The position numbers were made by a program, and so were the translations under genes. Positions 47,609 to 55,412 of a stretch of DNA of 64,000 bases are shown one piece after another. Position 1 is the first letter of the stretch; each line of letters begins with the position of its first letter. The notes under the pieces are model-generated. The model was not told where the DNA came from. It worked only from the letters and a program-made list of their open reading frames with translations, and ran no database searches. This stretch comes from Bog-793 sp963785415 (GTDB lineage: Bacteria > Actinomycetota > Acidimicrobiia > Acidimicrobiales > Bog-793): the NCBI GenBank assembly GCA_963785415.1, contig CAWAVB010000002.1, positions 1 to 64,000 of the forward strand. Reading direction: 5' to 3'.

Positions 47609-47632
47609 CCTGGGGCATCCTGGGGGGAGGTG
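47609..47632 (+). repeat. Regulatory module repeat, copy 1 (CTGGGGCA...GGGGGAGGTG)
   Basis: This 24-bp segment matches 48,275-48,298 in 21 of 24 positions and lies 36 bp after a stop codon, as does its partner (34 bp). It is followed by an inverted repeat (CCTGCAC-AGACAA-GTGCAGG) and a GCAGGTCAG motif shared with the other copy, and then by the gene at 47,695. Confidence 0.5.
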
Positions 47633-47694
47633 CGGCCCGTCGCCTGCACAGACAAGTGCAGGTCAGAGTAGGTAACACGAACGGAGGTCGACCG

Positions 47695-48240
47695 TTGACG
47701 AAGTTCGATGTCAGCGAAATGTCAACGGATGCCAACGACATCGCCCGGGCGGTCGGTCGCGTTGCCCTGAACTGGGCGCACCTCGAAGCGATGACTTCAA
47801 TCACTCTGTGGACGCTCGCGAACCTTCCGAGGGTCAGCCTCGGAACCCTCCTGACTAACGGCGTCCCTGTCGCGACGCAGTGGGATCAGATTCAAGTTCT
47901 CCTGCATTCGACGAAGCAGGATGCCCTACTTGAGTGGTTTACGAGTTGGCGGTGCCAAGCAGCTCAGCTTCAAGGCAGCCGAAACGAGGCCGTCCATTCA
48001 CAGTGGTTCCCCACCGGGGACCACGCGAGGCCGTTCGAGGCGTGGGACTTGCTGAGCAGAAAGGCGCGCGCCGACGCCCGACGCAACGTCATGCCGGGGG
48101 GCGTGACTGAGGTTGATGCGCTTGCGGACTCGATCGCCGTCAGCTTTCGTGACCTGCAGAACTGGCTGCTAAAGGATGTCGCCGCGGCTCTTGGTCGAGT
48201 GACCGGTGACGACGAGATCTCGACTGTTCTGACGTTCTGA
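47695..48240 (+). CDS. Hypothetical protein of the integrated element
   Basis: This protein of about 181 aa starts at TTG 47695, chosen for the GGAGG ribosome-binding site 7 nt upstream (ATG 47719 is an alternative). It is helical: DIARAVGRVALNWAHLEAMTSITLWTLANLP, IQVLLHSTKQDALLEWFTSWRCQAAQLQGSRNEAVHSQWFP, and AVSFRDLQNWLLKDVAAALG. The pattern of an N-terminal helix with WAHLE and a central RNEAVHSQW resembles small nuclease-like or HEPN-like folds (RX4-6H type). This is tentative: RNEAVH could be an RX4H HEPN motif, which would suggest an RNase. Confidence 0.5.
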   Translation: MTKFDVSEMSTDANDIARAVGRVALNWAHLEAMTSITLWTLANLPRVSLGTLLTNGVPVATQWDQIQVLLHSTKQDALLEWFTSWRCQAAQLQGSRNEAVHSQWFPTGDHARPFEAWDLLSRKARADARRNVMPGGVTEVDALADSIAVSFRDLQNWLLKDVAAALGRVTGDDEISTVLTF

Positions 48241-48274
48241 CCTCAAAGCCTCCAATTTTCCGAGGCGAGCTCAC

Positions 48275-48298
48275 CCTGGGGCAACTTAGGGGGAGGTG
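48275..48298 (+). repeat. Regulatory module repeat, copy 2
   Basis: This is the second copy of the CTGGGGCA...GGGGGAGGTG segment, directly followed by GCAGGTCAG, so it looks like copy 1 with about 25 bp removed. No plus-strand gene follows; the next gene is convergent. It may be a promoter left without its gene. Confidence 0.45.
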
Positions 48299-48303
48299 GC
48301 AGG

Positions 48304-48615
48304 TCAGGGCTGGCCGGTCTCCCGGCCACTGAGCACTGCGCCGCACGTCTCGCAAAGGGGCACGAGGTAGGGCTGAAAGCCGGACCCAAAATCAAGCTCC
48401 GACGAATCCGACAAGCCCGACCTATCGAGCCCGCATAACGTCTTCTCGTCAGTGCTCCATGCTCTGTGAAGTTTCACCGGGCCGCTCGTCTGGGTCGGAT
48501 TGAACGTGAGGCCAGCACCACGCCTCACCGCGACGAGGGGGCCGATCTTGACAAGGGTGTCGAGGTGGCGCGGTTTCGGGTCGGCTTGCTTGTCACGTTC
48601 CCGCTCGTCGCTCAT
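48304..48615 (-). CDS. Small Cys-containing (TLCG...CETC) protein
   Basis: This 103-aa protein starts MSDERERDKQADPKPRHLD. Its core, VKLHRAWSTDEKTLCGLDR followed by LVPLCETCGAVLSG, mirrors the core of the gene at 45,021 (His, TLCG, then LCXXC). It is probably a small zinc-binding protein. It lies at the right end of the element, convergent with the other genes. Confidence 0.55.
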   Translation of the reverse strand: MSDERERDKQADPKPRHLDTLVKIGPLVAVRRGAGLTFNPTQTSGPVKLHRAWSTDEKTLCGLDRSGLSDSSELDFGSGFQPYLVPLCETCGAVLSGRETGQP

Positions 48616-48657
48616 CGCCCCTCCCTTGCAGCCCGACCGTAGACCTCGAGCGCGTCG

Positions 48658-48678
48658 TGGTCACAACGCTGGTCACAA
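48658..48678 (+). repeat. Right arm-type direct repeats (TGGTCACAA)
   Basis: TGGTCACAA at 48658-48666 and again at 48670-48678 (12-bp period) have the same orientation as the pair near attL. They lie 117 bp inside attR. Confidence 0.55.
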
Positions 48679-48778
48679 ACGCGCCGTAATCGGCCGTCAC
48701 CAGCCGTCACAGTTCCCGCTACGCGGCCCGGCGATATGCTCTCTGACCTGCGACGACGGGACAAGGCGACACCAGCCG

Positions 48779-49015
48779 TCATGGACCTGACGGGAGTTCG
48801 AATCCCGCTCCGGGCACCGCGTTTTGGCAGGTCGCCGCGTACTCCACGTGCGCGGTGATGACGACCTTCCCTCCCTCGGCGCCCACAGGGTTCGGCGAGC
48901 CGTGAGCGAGACGATGACCGGTTGCGGGTTCGTGGTCGCCGCGGCCCTTGCCTGGAGGCGGGATCGTGGCTCCGATACCCGCGACGAGGACGGAGATCGC
49001 CAGCCTGCGTAGCAC
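48779..49015 (-). CDS. Possible short secreted protein cut by attR
   Basis: From GTG 49015 the frame has a signal-like start (RRLAISVLVAGIGATI) and then a Gly/His-rich segment ending GKVVITAHVEYAATCQ. It then reads through the attR core into the element. If real, its 3' end was replaced when the element integrated. Coding support is weak, and it may be chance. Confidence 0.25.
   Translation of the reverse strand: MLRRLAISVLVAGIGATIPPPGKGRGDHEPATGHRLAHGSPNPVGAEGGKVVITAHVEYAATCQNAVPGAGFELPSGP
48796..48819 (+). repeat. attR core
   Basis: This is an exact 24-bp copy of the tRNA-Leu(CAA) 3' end (GTTCGAATCCC ... GGGCACCG). No tRNA body precedes it, so it is the attachment-site copy rather than a tRNA gene. 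Confidence 0.85.
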
Positions 49016-49275
49016 CGGGCACCCCCGGGGTCGATGTGACCGAGGGCATACGACCCGATCCACGGTGCGCCGAGGCTGAACTGCGGGATCCGTCTCGGCG
49101 CCGACGGCCCGGTGACCGCGGCGAGATGCCCCAGTGCTGGTCACGTGGTTTCGTTTAGCGTCGGGGGTCTGCGTTCCTTAGAGTTGCCAGGCGTAACCAG
49201 CACAGGACGCGGGGAGTCGAGCTCCCCCGGTGCCTCGCCCGGCGCCGTGGTCCGCGATCCGAAGGGGGCGTTTGC

Positions 49276-50535
49276 TTGCTGGCGTTCACGTTTCCCGGCC
49301 AGGGCTCGCAACGCCCCGGCATGGGGGCGAGCTGGGTTGACCACCCTTCTTTCGAACTCGTCGAGCACGCGAGCGAGGTCGTCGGGCGCGACGTCGCGGC
49401 CTTGCTCCTCGAAGCCGATCAAGAGACGCTGACGAACACCGCCAACGCCCAGCTCGCCACGTTCGTCACGAGCCTCGTCGTCCTCGACGCCGCTGAGCGG
49501 ATCGGCCTCGAACCGGCCGCCTGCGCCGGCCACAGCCTCGGCGAGTACACCGCCCTCGTCGCGACCGGCGCCCTCGGCTACGAGGACGGCCTCGAGCTTG
49601 TCGCCGAGCGCGGCACCGCGATGTCCGAGGCCGCCGAGCACAACCCCGGGACGATGATGGCGGTCCTCGGGCTCACCGACGAAGACGTCGAGACCGCCTG
49701 CGTGCGCGCCGAGGGCGAGGTCTGGGTCGCCAACTACAACGCGCCCGGCCAGGTCGTCATCGCCGGCGAGAAGGACTCGCTCGAGCGCGCGGCCCACCTC
49801 GCCCGCAAAGCGGGCGCGAAGCGGGTCGTCGCCTTCCCCGTCGGGGGGGCGTTCCACACGCCGCTCATGGCTCCGGCCCGCGACCGCCTCCGCAAGGCGC
49901 TCGCCGCGGCGACGTTCTTCGAATCCGACCCCCCGGTCGTCGCCAACGTCGACGCCAAGGCCCACCCCGCCGGCGAGGACTGGCCGGGGCTTTTGTCGGC
50001 ACAACTGTGCGCCCCGGTGCGCTGGCGCCAGAGCCTCGACACGCTCTACGCGTCGGGAGCGCGCACGTTCGTCGAGCTCGGACCGGGAGGGGTGCTTACC
50101 GGCCTCGCCAAGCGGGTGCTCCCCGCGAGGTCGACGGTGAACTGCTCGGTGGCGACCCCCGCCGAGCTCGAGGCGCTCGTCGAGGCGCTCGCTGGTGCCG
50201 CGGCCCATCGACCACCCGTCGAGCGGCTCGTCGGCGAGCACTTCTTGATGGTCGAGCGCCTCATCATCTCGCCCGGCACCGGCCCGTTCCGGCCCTCGGA
50301 CACCTTCGCCGCCGCCGCCCCGAGGCTCCCGGGGGGCGCCGAGGACGAGCCCGACGAACGGGTCATCCGTGTCGCCGTGGGCGACCTCGTCGGCTGGGCG
50401 GGCAAGACCGAGATCCGCTCGAGCTTCGCCGGGACGCTGGCGGGCGTGCTCGTCCTTGCGGGCGAACGCGTCCTTCACGGCCAGCCGGTCGCCTGGCTGC
50501 GGGCGCTGCCCGACGACGTCGAGGAGGTCCGCTGA
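49276..50535 (+). CDS. fabD: Malonyl CoA-ACP transacylase with a C-terminal lipoyl-like domain
   Basis: This 419-aa protein starts at TTG 49276, behind GAAGGGGG. Residues 1-300 are FabD: FTFPGQGSQRPGMG, the nucleophile Ser in AGHSLGEYTALVATGAL, and the His in VGGAFHTPLMAPARDRL. It loads malonyl groups onto ACP. Normal FabD ends near residue 310. Here about 85 more residues (RLIISPGTGPFRP ... VGDLVGWAGKTEIRSSFAGTLAGVLVLAGERVLHGQPVAWLR) resemble a biotinyl/lipoyl carrier fold without the MKM hairpin that holds the modified Lys. It heads the fab operon; fabH follows with a TGATG overlap. Confidence 0.92.
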   Translation: MLAFTFPGQGSQRPGMGASWVDHPSFELVEHASEVVGRDVAALLLEADQETLTNTANAQLATFVTSLVVLDAAERIGLEPAACAGHSLGEYTALVATGALGYEDGLELVAERGTAMSEAAEHNPGTMMAVLGLTDEDVETACVRAEGEVWVANYNAPGQVVIAGEKDSLERAAHLARKAGAKRVVAFPVGGAFHTPLMAPARDRLRKALAAATFFESDPPVVANVDAKAHPAGEDWPGLLSAQLCAPVRWRQSLDTLYASGARTFVELGPGGVLTGLAKRVLPARSTVNCSVATPAELEALVEALAGAAAHRPPVERLVGEHFLMVERLIISPGTGPFRPSDTFAAAAPRLPGGAEDEPDERVIRVAVGDLVGWAGKTEIRSSFAGTLAGVLVLAGERVLHGQPVAWLRALPDDVEEVR

Positions 50536-51470
50536 TGGGGTCCGCGATCACCGGGTGGGGATCGGCGCTGCCGGACAAGGTCCTCACGAACGCTGATTTC
50601 GAGGCCCACCTCGACACGACCGACCAGTGGATCGTCGAGCGGACCGGGATCCGGGAACGCCACATCGGCGGCTCGACGCGGGGGCTCGCCATCGAGGCCG
50701 GACAGGCCGCGCTCGCCTGCGCCGGGCTCGCCGGCGCGGACATCGAGCTCGTCGTCGTCGCGACGACGACACCGGACCAGACCCTCCCCGCGGCCTCGGC
50801 GACGGTCCACGAGGCGCTCGGATGCCGGGGTGGGGCCTTCGACCTCAATGCGGCCTGCGCCGGGTTCACCTACTCGCTCGTGCTCACCGACTCGATGATC
50901 ACCGCGGGCGTGCGCCGCGCCCTCGTCATCGGGTCCGACACGCTGTCGCGCTCGACGGACTTCGAGGACCGGGCGACGGCGATCCTGTTCGGCGACGGCG
51001 CCGGCGCCGTCGTCCTCGAGGCGGGCGCCCGCGACGACCTCGTCCTCGCCTACGACCTCGGAGCCGACGGGACCGCGGCGCCGCTTCTCTACGCGGAGAT
51101 CGGCGGGTTCATCGAGATGGACGGGCGGGAGATCTTCCGGCGCGCCGTGCGCGCCGAGGTCGACTCGATCGGCAAGGTCTTCGCCGCGGCGGGATGCACC
51201 GCCGATGACATCGCCCTTTTCGTGCCGCACCAGGCGAACGTCCGCATCATCGAAGCGGTGAACGAGCGGATCGGGCTGCCGATGGAGCGCACCGTCGTCG
51301 TGCTCGACCGCATCGGCAACACCTCGGCCGGTTCCATCCCGTACGGGCTCGCCGACGCGGCGACCGCCGGGCGGCTCGACGAGGGCGACCTCGTCCTGCT
51401 CTCGGGGTTCGGAGCGGGCATGACCTGGGCGTCGGTCGTCATCCGCTGGGGCCGCCGGGGCGTCGCATGA
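50535..51470 (+). CDS. fabH: 3-Oxoacyl-ACP synthase III
   Basis: This 311-aa enzyme starts fatty-acid synthesis from acyl-CoA and malonyl-ACP. The Cys-His-Asn triad is clear: Cys in LNAACAGFTYSLV, His in LFVPHQANVRIIEAV, Asn in RIGNTSAGSIPYGL. The N-terminus ITGWGSALPDKVLTNADF is typical. The ATG overlaps the fabD stop and the end overlaps fabG (ATGA), so translation is coupled. The start is set by the TGATG junction. Confidence 0.97.
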   Translation: MGSAITGWGSALPDKVLTNADFEAHLDTTDQWIVERTGIRERHIGGSTRGLAIEAGQAALACAGLAGADIELVVVATTTPDQTLPAASATVHEALGCRGGAFDLNAACAGFTYSLVLTDSMITAGVRRALVIGSDTLSRSTDFEDRATAILFGDGAGAVVLEAGARDDLVLAYDLGADGTAAPLLYAEIGGFIEMDGREIFRRAVRAEVDSIGKVFAAAGCTADDIALFVPHQANVRIIEAVNERIGLPMERTVVVLDRIGNTSAGSIPYGLADAATAGRLDEGDLVLLSGFGAGMTWASVVIRWGRRGVA

Positions 51471-52192
51471 GCCGGGTCGTCCTCGTCACGGGCGGTTCAC
51501 GGGGCATCGGGCTCGCCTGCGCGCGCCGGTTCCAGGCCGACGGGGACCGGGTCGCCGTCACCTACAAGACCGCTCCCCCGGACCCCGCGGACGCCGAGGC
51601 CACGGTGCCGCTTCTCGCCGTCGCCTGCGACGTCACCGACCCCGGGGCGGTCGACGCGGCGTTCGCCACGGTCGAGGCCGAGCTCGGCGCCGTCGAGGTC
51701 CTCGTGTGCGCCGCCGGGATCACCGACGACGGGCTCGTGCTGCGCATGAGCGAGGAGCGCTGGTCGAGGGTCGTCGACACCGACCTCACGGGAACCTTCC
51801 GGGCGGTGCGGCGCGCCCTCCCGGCGATGCTGCGGGCGCGCGCTGGCCGGATCGTCGTCATCTCGTCCGTCGTCGGCTACCTCGGCAACGCCGGGCAGGC
51901 GAACTATGCGGCCGCCAAGGCGGGCCAGATCGGCTTCGCCCGCTCGCTTGCCCGCGAGGTCGCGAGCCGCTCGGTGACGGTGAACGTGGTCTCTCCAGGC
52001 ATGGTGGCGACCGACATGCTCGCCGCCCTGAACGAGGACCAGACCGCCGCGCTCGCCTCGCGGGTCCCGCTCGGGCGGGTCGCCGAACCGGAAGAGGTCG
52101 CCTCGGCGGTGTGTTTCCTCGCCTCGGCCGACGCCGCCTACATCACCGGCGCCGTGCTGGCCGTCGACGGCGGGCTCGGGATGGGACACTAG
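51467..52192 (+). CDS. fabG: 3-Oxoacyl-ACP reductase
   Basis: This 241-aa short-chain dehydrogenase reduces beta-ketoacyl-ACP with NADPH. The cofactor motif is VLVTGGSRGIGLACA. The catalytic Ser lies in IVVISSVVGYLGNAGQ, and the Tyr/Lys pair in ANYAAAKAG. The C-terminal ITGAVLAVDGGLGMGH is the FabG ending. It lies third in the fab operon, between fabH and acpP. Confidence 0.95.
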   Translation: MSRVVLVTGGSRGIGLACARRFQADGDRVAVTYKTAPPDPADAEATVPLLAVACDVTDPGAVDAAFATVEAELGAVEVLVCAAGITDDGLVLRMSEERWSRVVDTDLTGTFRAVRRALPAMLRARAGRIVVISSVVGYLGNAGQANYAAAKAGQIGFARSLAREVASRSVTVNVVSPGMVATDMLAALNEDQTAALASRVPLGRVAEPEEVASAVCFLASADAAYITGAVLAVDGGLGMGH

Positions 52193-52272
52193 GTATGGTC
52201 AGTGGGCCTTCCCGCATGATGGTGTAGGTAGCGCAGTCCGACCGAACCCCGACAAGGAACGAGGAGCCAGCC

Positions 52273-52512
52273 GTGGGCGATGACGCGACGTTCGAGAAGT
52301 TCAAGAAGTGCGCCGTGGACGTGCTCCAGGTGCCCGACGACAAGGTCGTCCCGGAGGCGAGTTTCGCCGACGACCTGAACGCCGACAGCCTCGACCTCGT
52401 CGAGTTCGTCATGGCGCTCGAAGAGGCGTTCTCGATCACCGTCGACGAGACCGAGCTCGACGGGGTCGATACGGTCGGCCAGGCCTACGAACTCGTGGTC
52501 TCGAAGCTGTGA
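52273..52512 (+). CDS. acpP: Acyl carrier protein
   Basis: This 79-aa acidic helical protein has the phosphopantetheine-attachment motif NADSLDLVEFVMALEE (Ser in DSLD). The GTG start at 52273 has an AAGGAACGAGGAG ribosome-binding site, stronger than its neighbours', as expected for the abundant carrier. It lies 80 bp after fabG; its stop overlaps the fabF start. Confidence 0.96.
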   Translation: MGDDATFEKFKKCAVDVLQVPDDKVVPEASFADDLNADSLDLVEFVMALEEAFSITVDETELDGVDTVGQAYELVVSKL

Positions 52513-53711
52513 CTGAGCGGGGACCCCGGCGCCGCGTCGTCGTGACGGGCCTCGGCGTCCTCGCGTCCTGCGGCATCGGCAAGGACGCCTTCTTCGCCGG
52601 CCTGTCGGGCTCGGCGGCCGTCGGCCCCCAGTGGGTCGGCGCCTTCGACCCGGCGGGGTGGTTCGACCCGAAAGAGGCGCGCCAGACCGACCGCTTCGCC
52701 CAGTTCTCGATCGCCGCGGCCGCGGGTGCGCTTGCCGACGCCGGCGAGCTCGGCGCCGACCCGGGGCGCGTCGGCGTCATCTTCGGCACGGGGACCGGGG
52801 GCCTGGCGACGATCCAGGAACAGATGATCCTCCTCATCGCCAAGGGCCCGCGCCGGGTCTCACCGCGGCTCGTGCCGATGATGATGGGGAACGCCGGCGC
52901 CGCGGCGATCTCGATCCGTTTCGGCCTGCGCGGCCCGTGCGAGACGGTCGTCACGGCATGCGCCTCGGCGACCCATGCCATCGGCAACGCCTTCCGCCTC
53001 ATCGGCGACGGCCGCTGCGACGCCGTGGTCACCGGGGGGGCCGAGGCGGCGATCTCCCAGGCGGGCGGGCTCGATCCGATCGGGATCGCGGCCTTCGGCA
53101 ACATGACGGCGCTGTCGACGTCGGGCCACTCGAGACCTTTCGACCGCCGGCGCGACGGCTTCGTCATCGCCGAGGGCGGCGGCGCCCTCGTCCTCGAGGA
53201 GCTCGGGCACGCGGTGTCCCGCGGCGCCCACGTCTACGCCGAGCTGCTCGGTGCCGCCTCGACCGCGGACGCTTACCACATCACCGCCCCCGCCCCCGGC
53301 GGCGAGGGGGCGGTCGCCTGCATGGAGCTTGCGCTCGACGACGCCGGGATCCGCCCGGCCGAGGTCGCCCAGATCAACGCCCACGGCACCTCGACGCCGC
53401 TCAACGACCTCGCCGAGGCCGAGGCGATCGAGAAGGTCTTCGACCGGCCCGGCCCACCGGTCACCTCGATCAAGGGCGTCACCGGGCACTCGCTCGGCGC
53501 CGCCGGGGCGCTGGAGGCCATCGCCTCGGTCCTCTCGATCGAGGGCGGTCTCATCCCGCCGACGGCGGGCCTCGAGGAACAGGACCCCGAGATCCACCTC
53601 GACATCGTGACCGGCGCGGCGCGCCCGTTCACCCCGGGGCCGGTGCTCTCGAACAGCTTCGGATTCGGCGGGCACAACGGATGCCTCGTGTTCGGCCCGG
53701 TAAGCCCCTGA
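52509..53711 (+). CDS. fabF: 3-Oxoacyl-ACP synthase II
   Basis: This 400-aa condensing enzyme starts at GTG 52509, overlapping the acpP stop. The active-site Cys is in ETVVTACASATHAIGNAFR, and the two His in QINAHGTSTPLNDLAEA and SIKGVTGHSLGAAGALEAI. It ends SNSFGFGGHNGCLVFGPV. It elongates acyl chains and completes the fab operon. The length and residues are normal. Confidence 0.96.
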   Translation: MTERGPRRRVVVTGLGVLASCGIGKDAFFAGLSGSAAVGPQWVGAFDPAGWFDPKEARQTDRFAQFSIAAAAGALADAGELGADPGRVGVIFGTGTGGLATIQEQMILLIAKGPRRVSPRLVPMMMGNAGAAAISIRFGLRGPCETVVTACASATHAIGNAFRLIGDGRCDAVVTGGAEAAISQAGGLDPIGIAAFGNMTALSTSGHSRPFDRRRDGFVIAEGGGALVLEELGHAVSRGAHVYAELLGAASTADAYHITAPAPGGEGAVACMELALDDAGIRPAEVAQINAHGTSTPLNDLAEAEAIEKVFDRPGPPVTSIKGVTGHSLGAAGALEAIASVLSIEGGLIPPTAGLEEQDPEIHLDIVTGAARPFTPGPVLSNSFGFGGHNGCLVFGPVSP

Positions 53712-55294
53712 CGACGCCCGGCGCGCCGGCGGACCTGTCGGTCGGGGCGTTCTCGGACCATCCGCCCTGGCTCGTCACGCCCGAGGACCTGCCCTGGCGG
53801 GTCGGCCTCGACGTCGTGCGGGAATCGGTCCGCGCCGCGGTCCCCCGCCTCGTGCGGCGGCGGCGGTTCCCGCCGTGGCGGCGGATGCTGCGGGTCTCGG
53901 CCATCCTCGGCTGGGCGGTCGCCGGCTGGTGGTTCGTCGACCGGCGCAAGGGCCAGTCGCGATCGCTCGCCGGCCTCGCCTACCGGCTGCGGCTCGCCTT
54001 CCAGCGGCTCGGTCCCACCTTCATCAAGCTCGGCCAGATCCTCTCGTCGGGCGAGGGGATCTTCCCACCCGAGCTCGTCGGTGAGTTCAAGCTGCTGCGC
54101 GACCGGGTCCCCGCCGAGTCGTTCGCCGCCGTGCGCGAGTGCGTCGAAGCCGATCTCGGGTGCACGCTCGAGGAGCTGTTCACCGAGTTCTCCCCCGAGC
54201 CCGTCGCCGCGGCCTCGATCGCCCAGGTGCACCGGGCGCGGCTGCACACCGGCGAGGACGTCGTCGTGAAGGTCCAACGGCCCCGGGTCGCTGCCCGGGT
54301 GCGCGACGACCTCGCCGCGATGAGCTTCCTCGCGCCGCACCTCGTCGGGCGGATCCCCGTGGCGGTGCTTGCCAACCCGCCGGCGCTCATCGAACTGTTC
54401 GCCGAGACGATCGTCGAGGAGCTCGACTTCCGGCTCGAGGCCGAGAGCATGCTCGACGTCGCCGCCGCGATCGCCGCCTCGGACCAACGCACGATCGTCG
54501 TGCCGCGGCCGCACCCCCGGCTCGTCACGCGCCGCGTGCTCGTGATGGAGCGCCTCGACGGCTTCGACTGGGACGACGTCGCCGGCATGAGAGACGCCGG
54601 GATCGCGACCGAGAAGGTCATGCGCGCCGCCGTCGTGTCGACCCTCGAGGGCGTCATGCTCTTCGGCGTCTTCCACGGCGACCTCCACGGGGGCAACCTC
54701 TTCGTCCTGCCCGACGGGCGCGTCGCGCTGCTGGATTTCGGGATCACGGGACGCCTCGACGAGCACCACCGGCTGGCGTTCCTCCGCCTTTTGATGGGGG
54801 CGATGATGAACGACGTGCGCAGCGAGGTCGTGGCGCTGCGCGACCTCGGCGCGCTGCGGCCGGACGCCGACCTCGACCAGGTGGTCGTCGACCTCGGCCT
54901 CGACATGCCGCCCCAGGACATCGCCGAGATGAGCGCCGAGGAGCTCACCCGCCAGATGCGCGAGCTCACGAAGCACCTCCTCGCCTACGGGGCGAAGCTC
55001 CCGAAGGAGCTAATGCTTTTCGTGAAGGACATCCTCTTTCTCGACAGCGTCGTCGCCGCGTTCGCGCCGGACGTCGACCTGTTGAAAGAGTTCGCCGAGG
55101 TCGCGGGGTACTTCGCCACCCGCCACGGCGACCGGATCGCCCGGGAGATCGGCGTCGACCCGTCGCGCGCCGGGGCCGACCTCGACGCGGTGCGGGCCGC
55201 AATCGGCGTCTCGGCGGCGACCGAAAAGATCAGCTACCGCGAGCTCCAGGCCCGCCGCGAGGCGGTCCGGCGCAAGTTCCGGCCCGACGCCTGA
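53681..55294 (+). CDS. UbiB/AarF (ABC1) family protein kinase-like protein
   Basis: This protein of about 537 aa starts at ATG 53681, overlapping fabF (GTG 53816 is an alternative). The ABC1 core is clear: RLGPTFIKLGQILSSGEGIFP (KxGQ motif), EPVAAASIAQVHRARLHTGEDVVVKVQRP with the Ala-rich loop and Lys, IVEELDFRLEAESMLD, GVFHGDLHGGNLFVLPDGRVALLDFGITGRL. An N-terminal hydrophobic segment (ILGWAVAGWWFVD) may contact the membrane. The family is linked to quinone and lipid metabolism; its position after fabF suggests the latter but does not prove it. Confidence 0.85.
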   Translation: MPRVRPGKPLTTPGAPADLSVGAFSDHPPWLVTPEDLPWRVGLDVVRESVRAAVPRLVRRRRFPPWRRMLRVSAILGWAVAGWWFVDRRKGQSRSLAGLAYRLRLAFQRLGPTFIKLGQILSSGEGIFPPELVGEFKLLRDRVPAESFAAVRECVEADLGCTLEELFTEFSPEPVAAASIAQVHRARLHTGEDVVVKVQRPRVAARVRDDLAAMSFLAPHLVGRIPVAVLANPPALIELFAETIVEELDFRLEAESMLDVAAAIAASDQRTIVVPRPHPRLVTRRVLVMERLDGFDWDDVAGMRDAGIATEKVMRAAVVSTLEGVMLFGVFHGDLHGGNLFVLPDGRVALLDFGITGRLDEHHRLAFLRLLMGAMMNDVRSEVVALRDLGALRPDADLDQVVVDLGLDMPPQDIAEMSAEELTRQMRELTKHLLAYGAKLPKELMLFVKDILFLDSVVAAFAPDVDLLKEFAEVAGYFATRHGDRIAREIGVDPSRAGADLDAVRAAIGVSAATEKISYRELQARREAVRRKFRPDA

Positions 55295-55351
55295 CGCGAC
55301 CCTCCAGCGACACGTTCGGAACGAAAGGCGCCACCTCCTCCCGCCGGCTGC

Positions 55352-55383
55352 TTGACCGCCCGGCCATTAAAGTGATATCACTT
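55352..55383 (+). promoter_or_regulatory. SPFH-RHH promoter with palindromic operator
   Basis: A TTGACC -35-like box (55,352-55,357) is followed 17-18 bp later by the -10 region. That region lies inside the perfect 14-bp palindrome AAGTGATATCACTT (55,370-55,383). A repressor bound to the palindrome would block the -10 box. The ribbon-helix-helix protein encoded second in the operon is the obvious candidate repressor (inference). Confidence 0.55.
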
Positions 55384-55412
55384 GAATATCAGTCAACGAG
55401 GAGATGCGAGCC

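Noticed and set aside
48796..48819. Possible second tRNA-Leu
   Set aside because: Only the T arm and acceptor 3' end are present; it is the attR copy.
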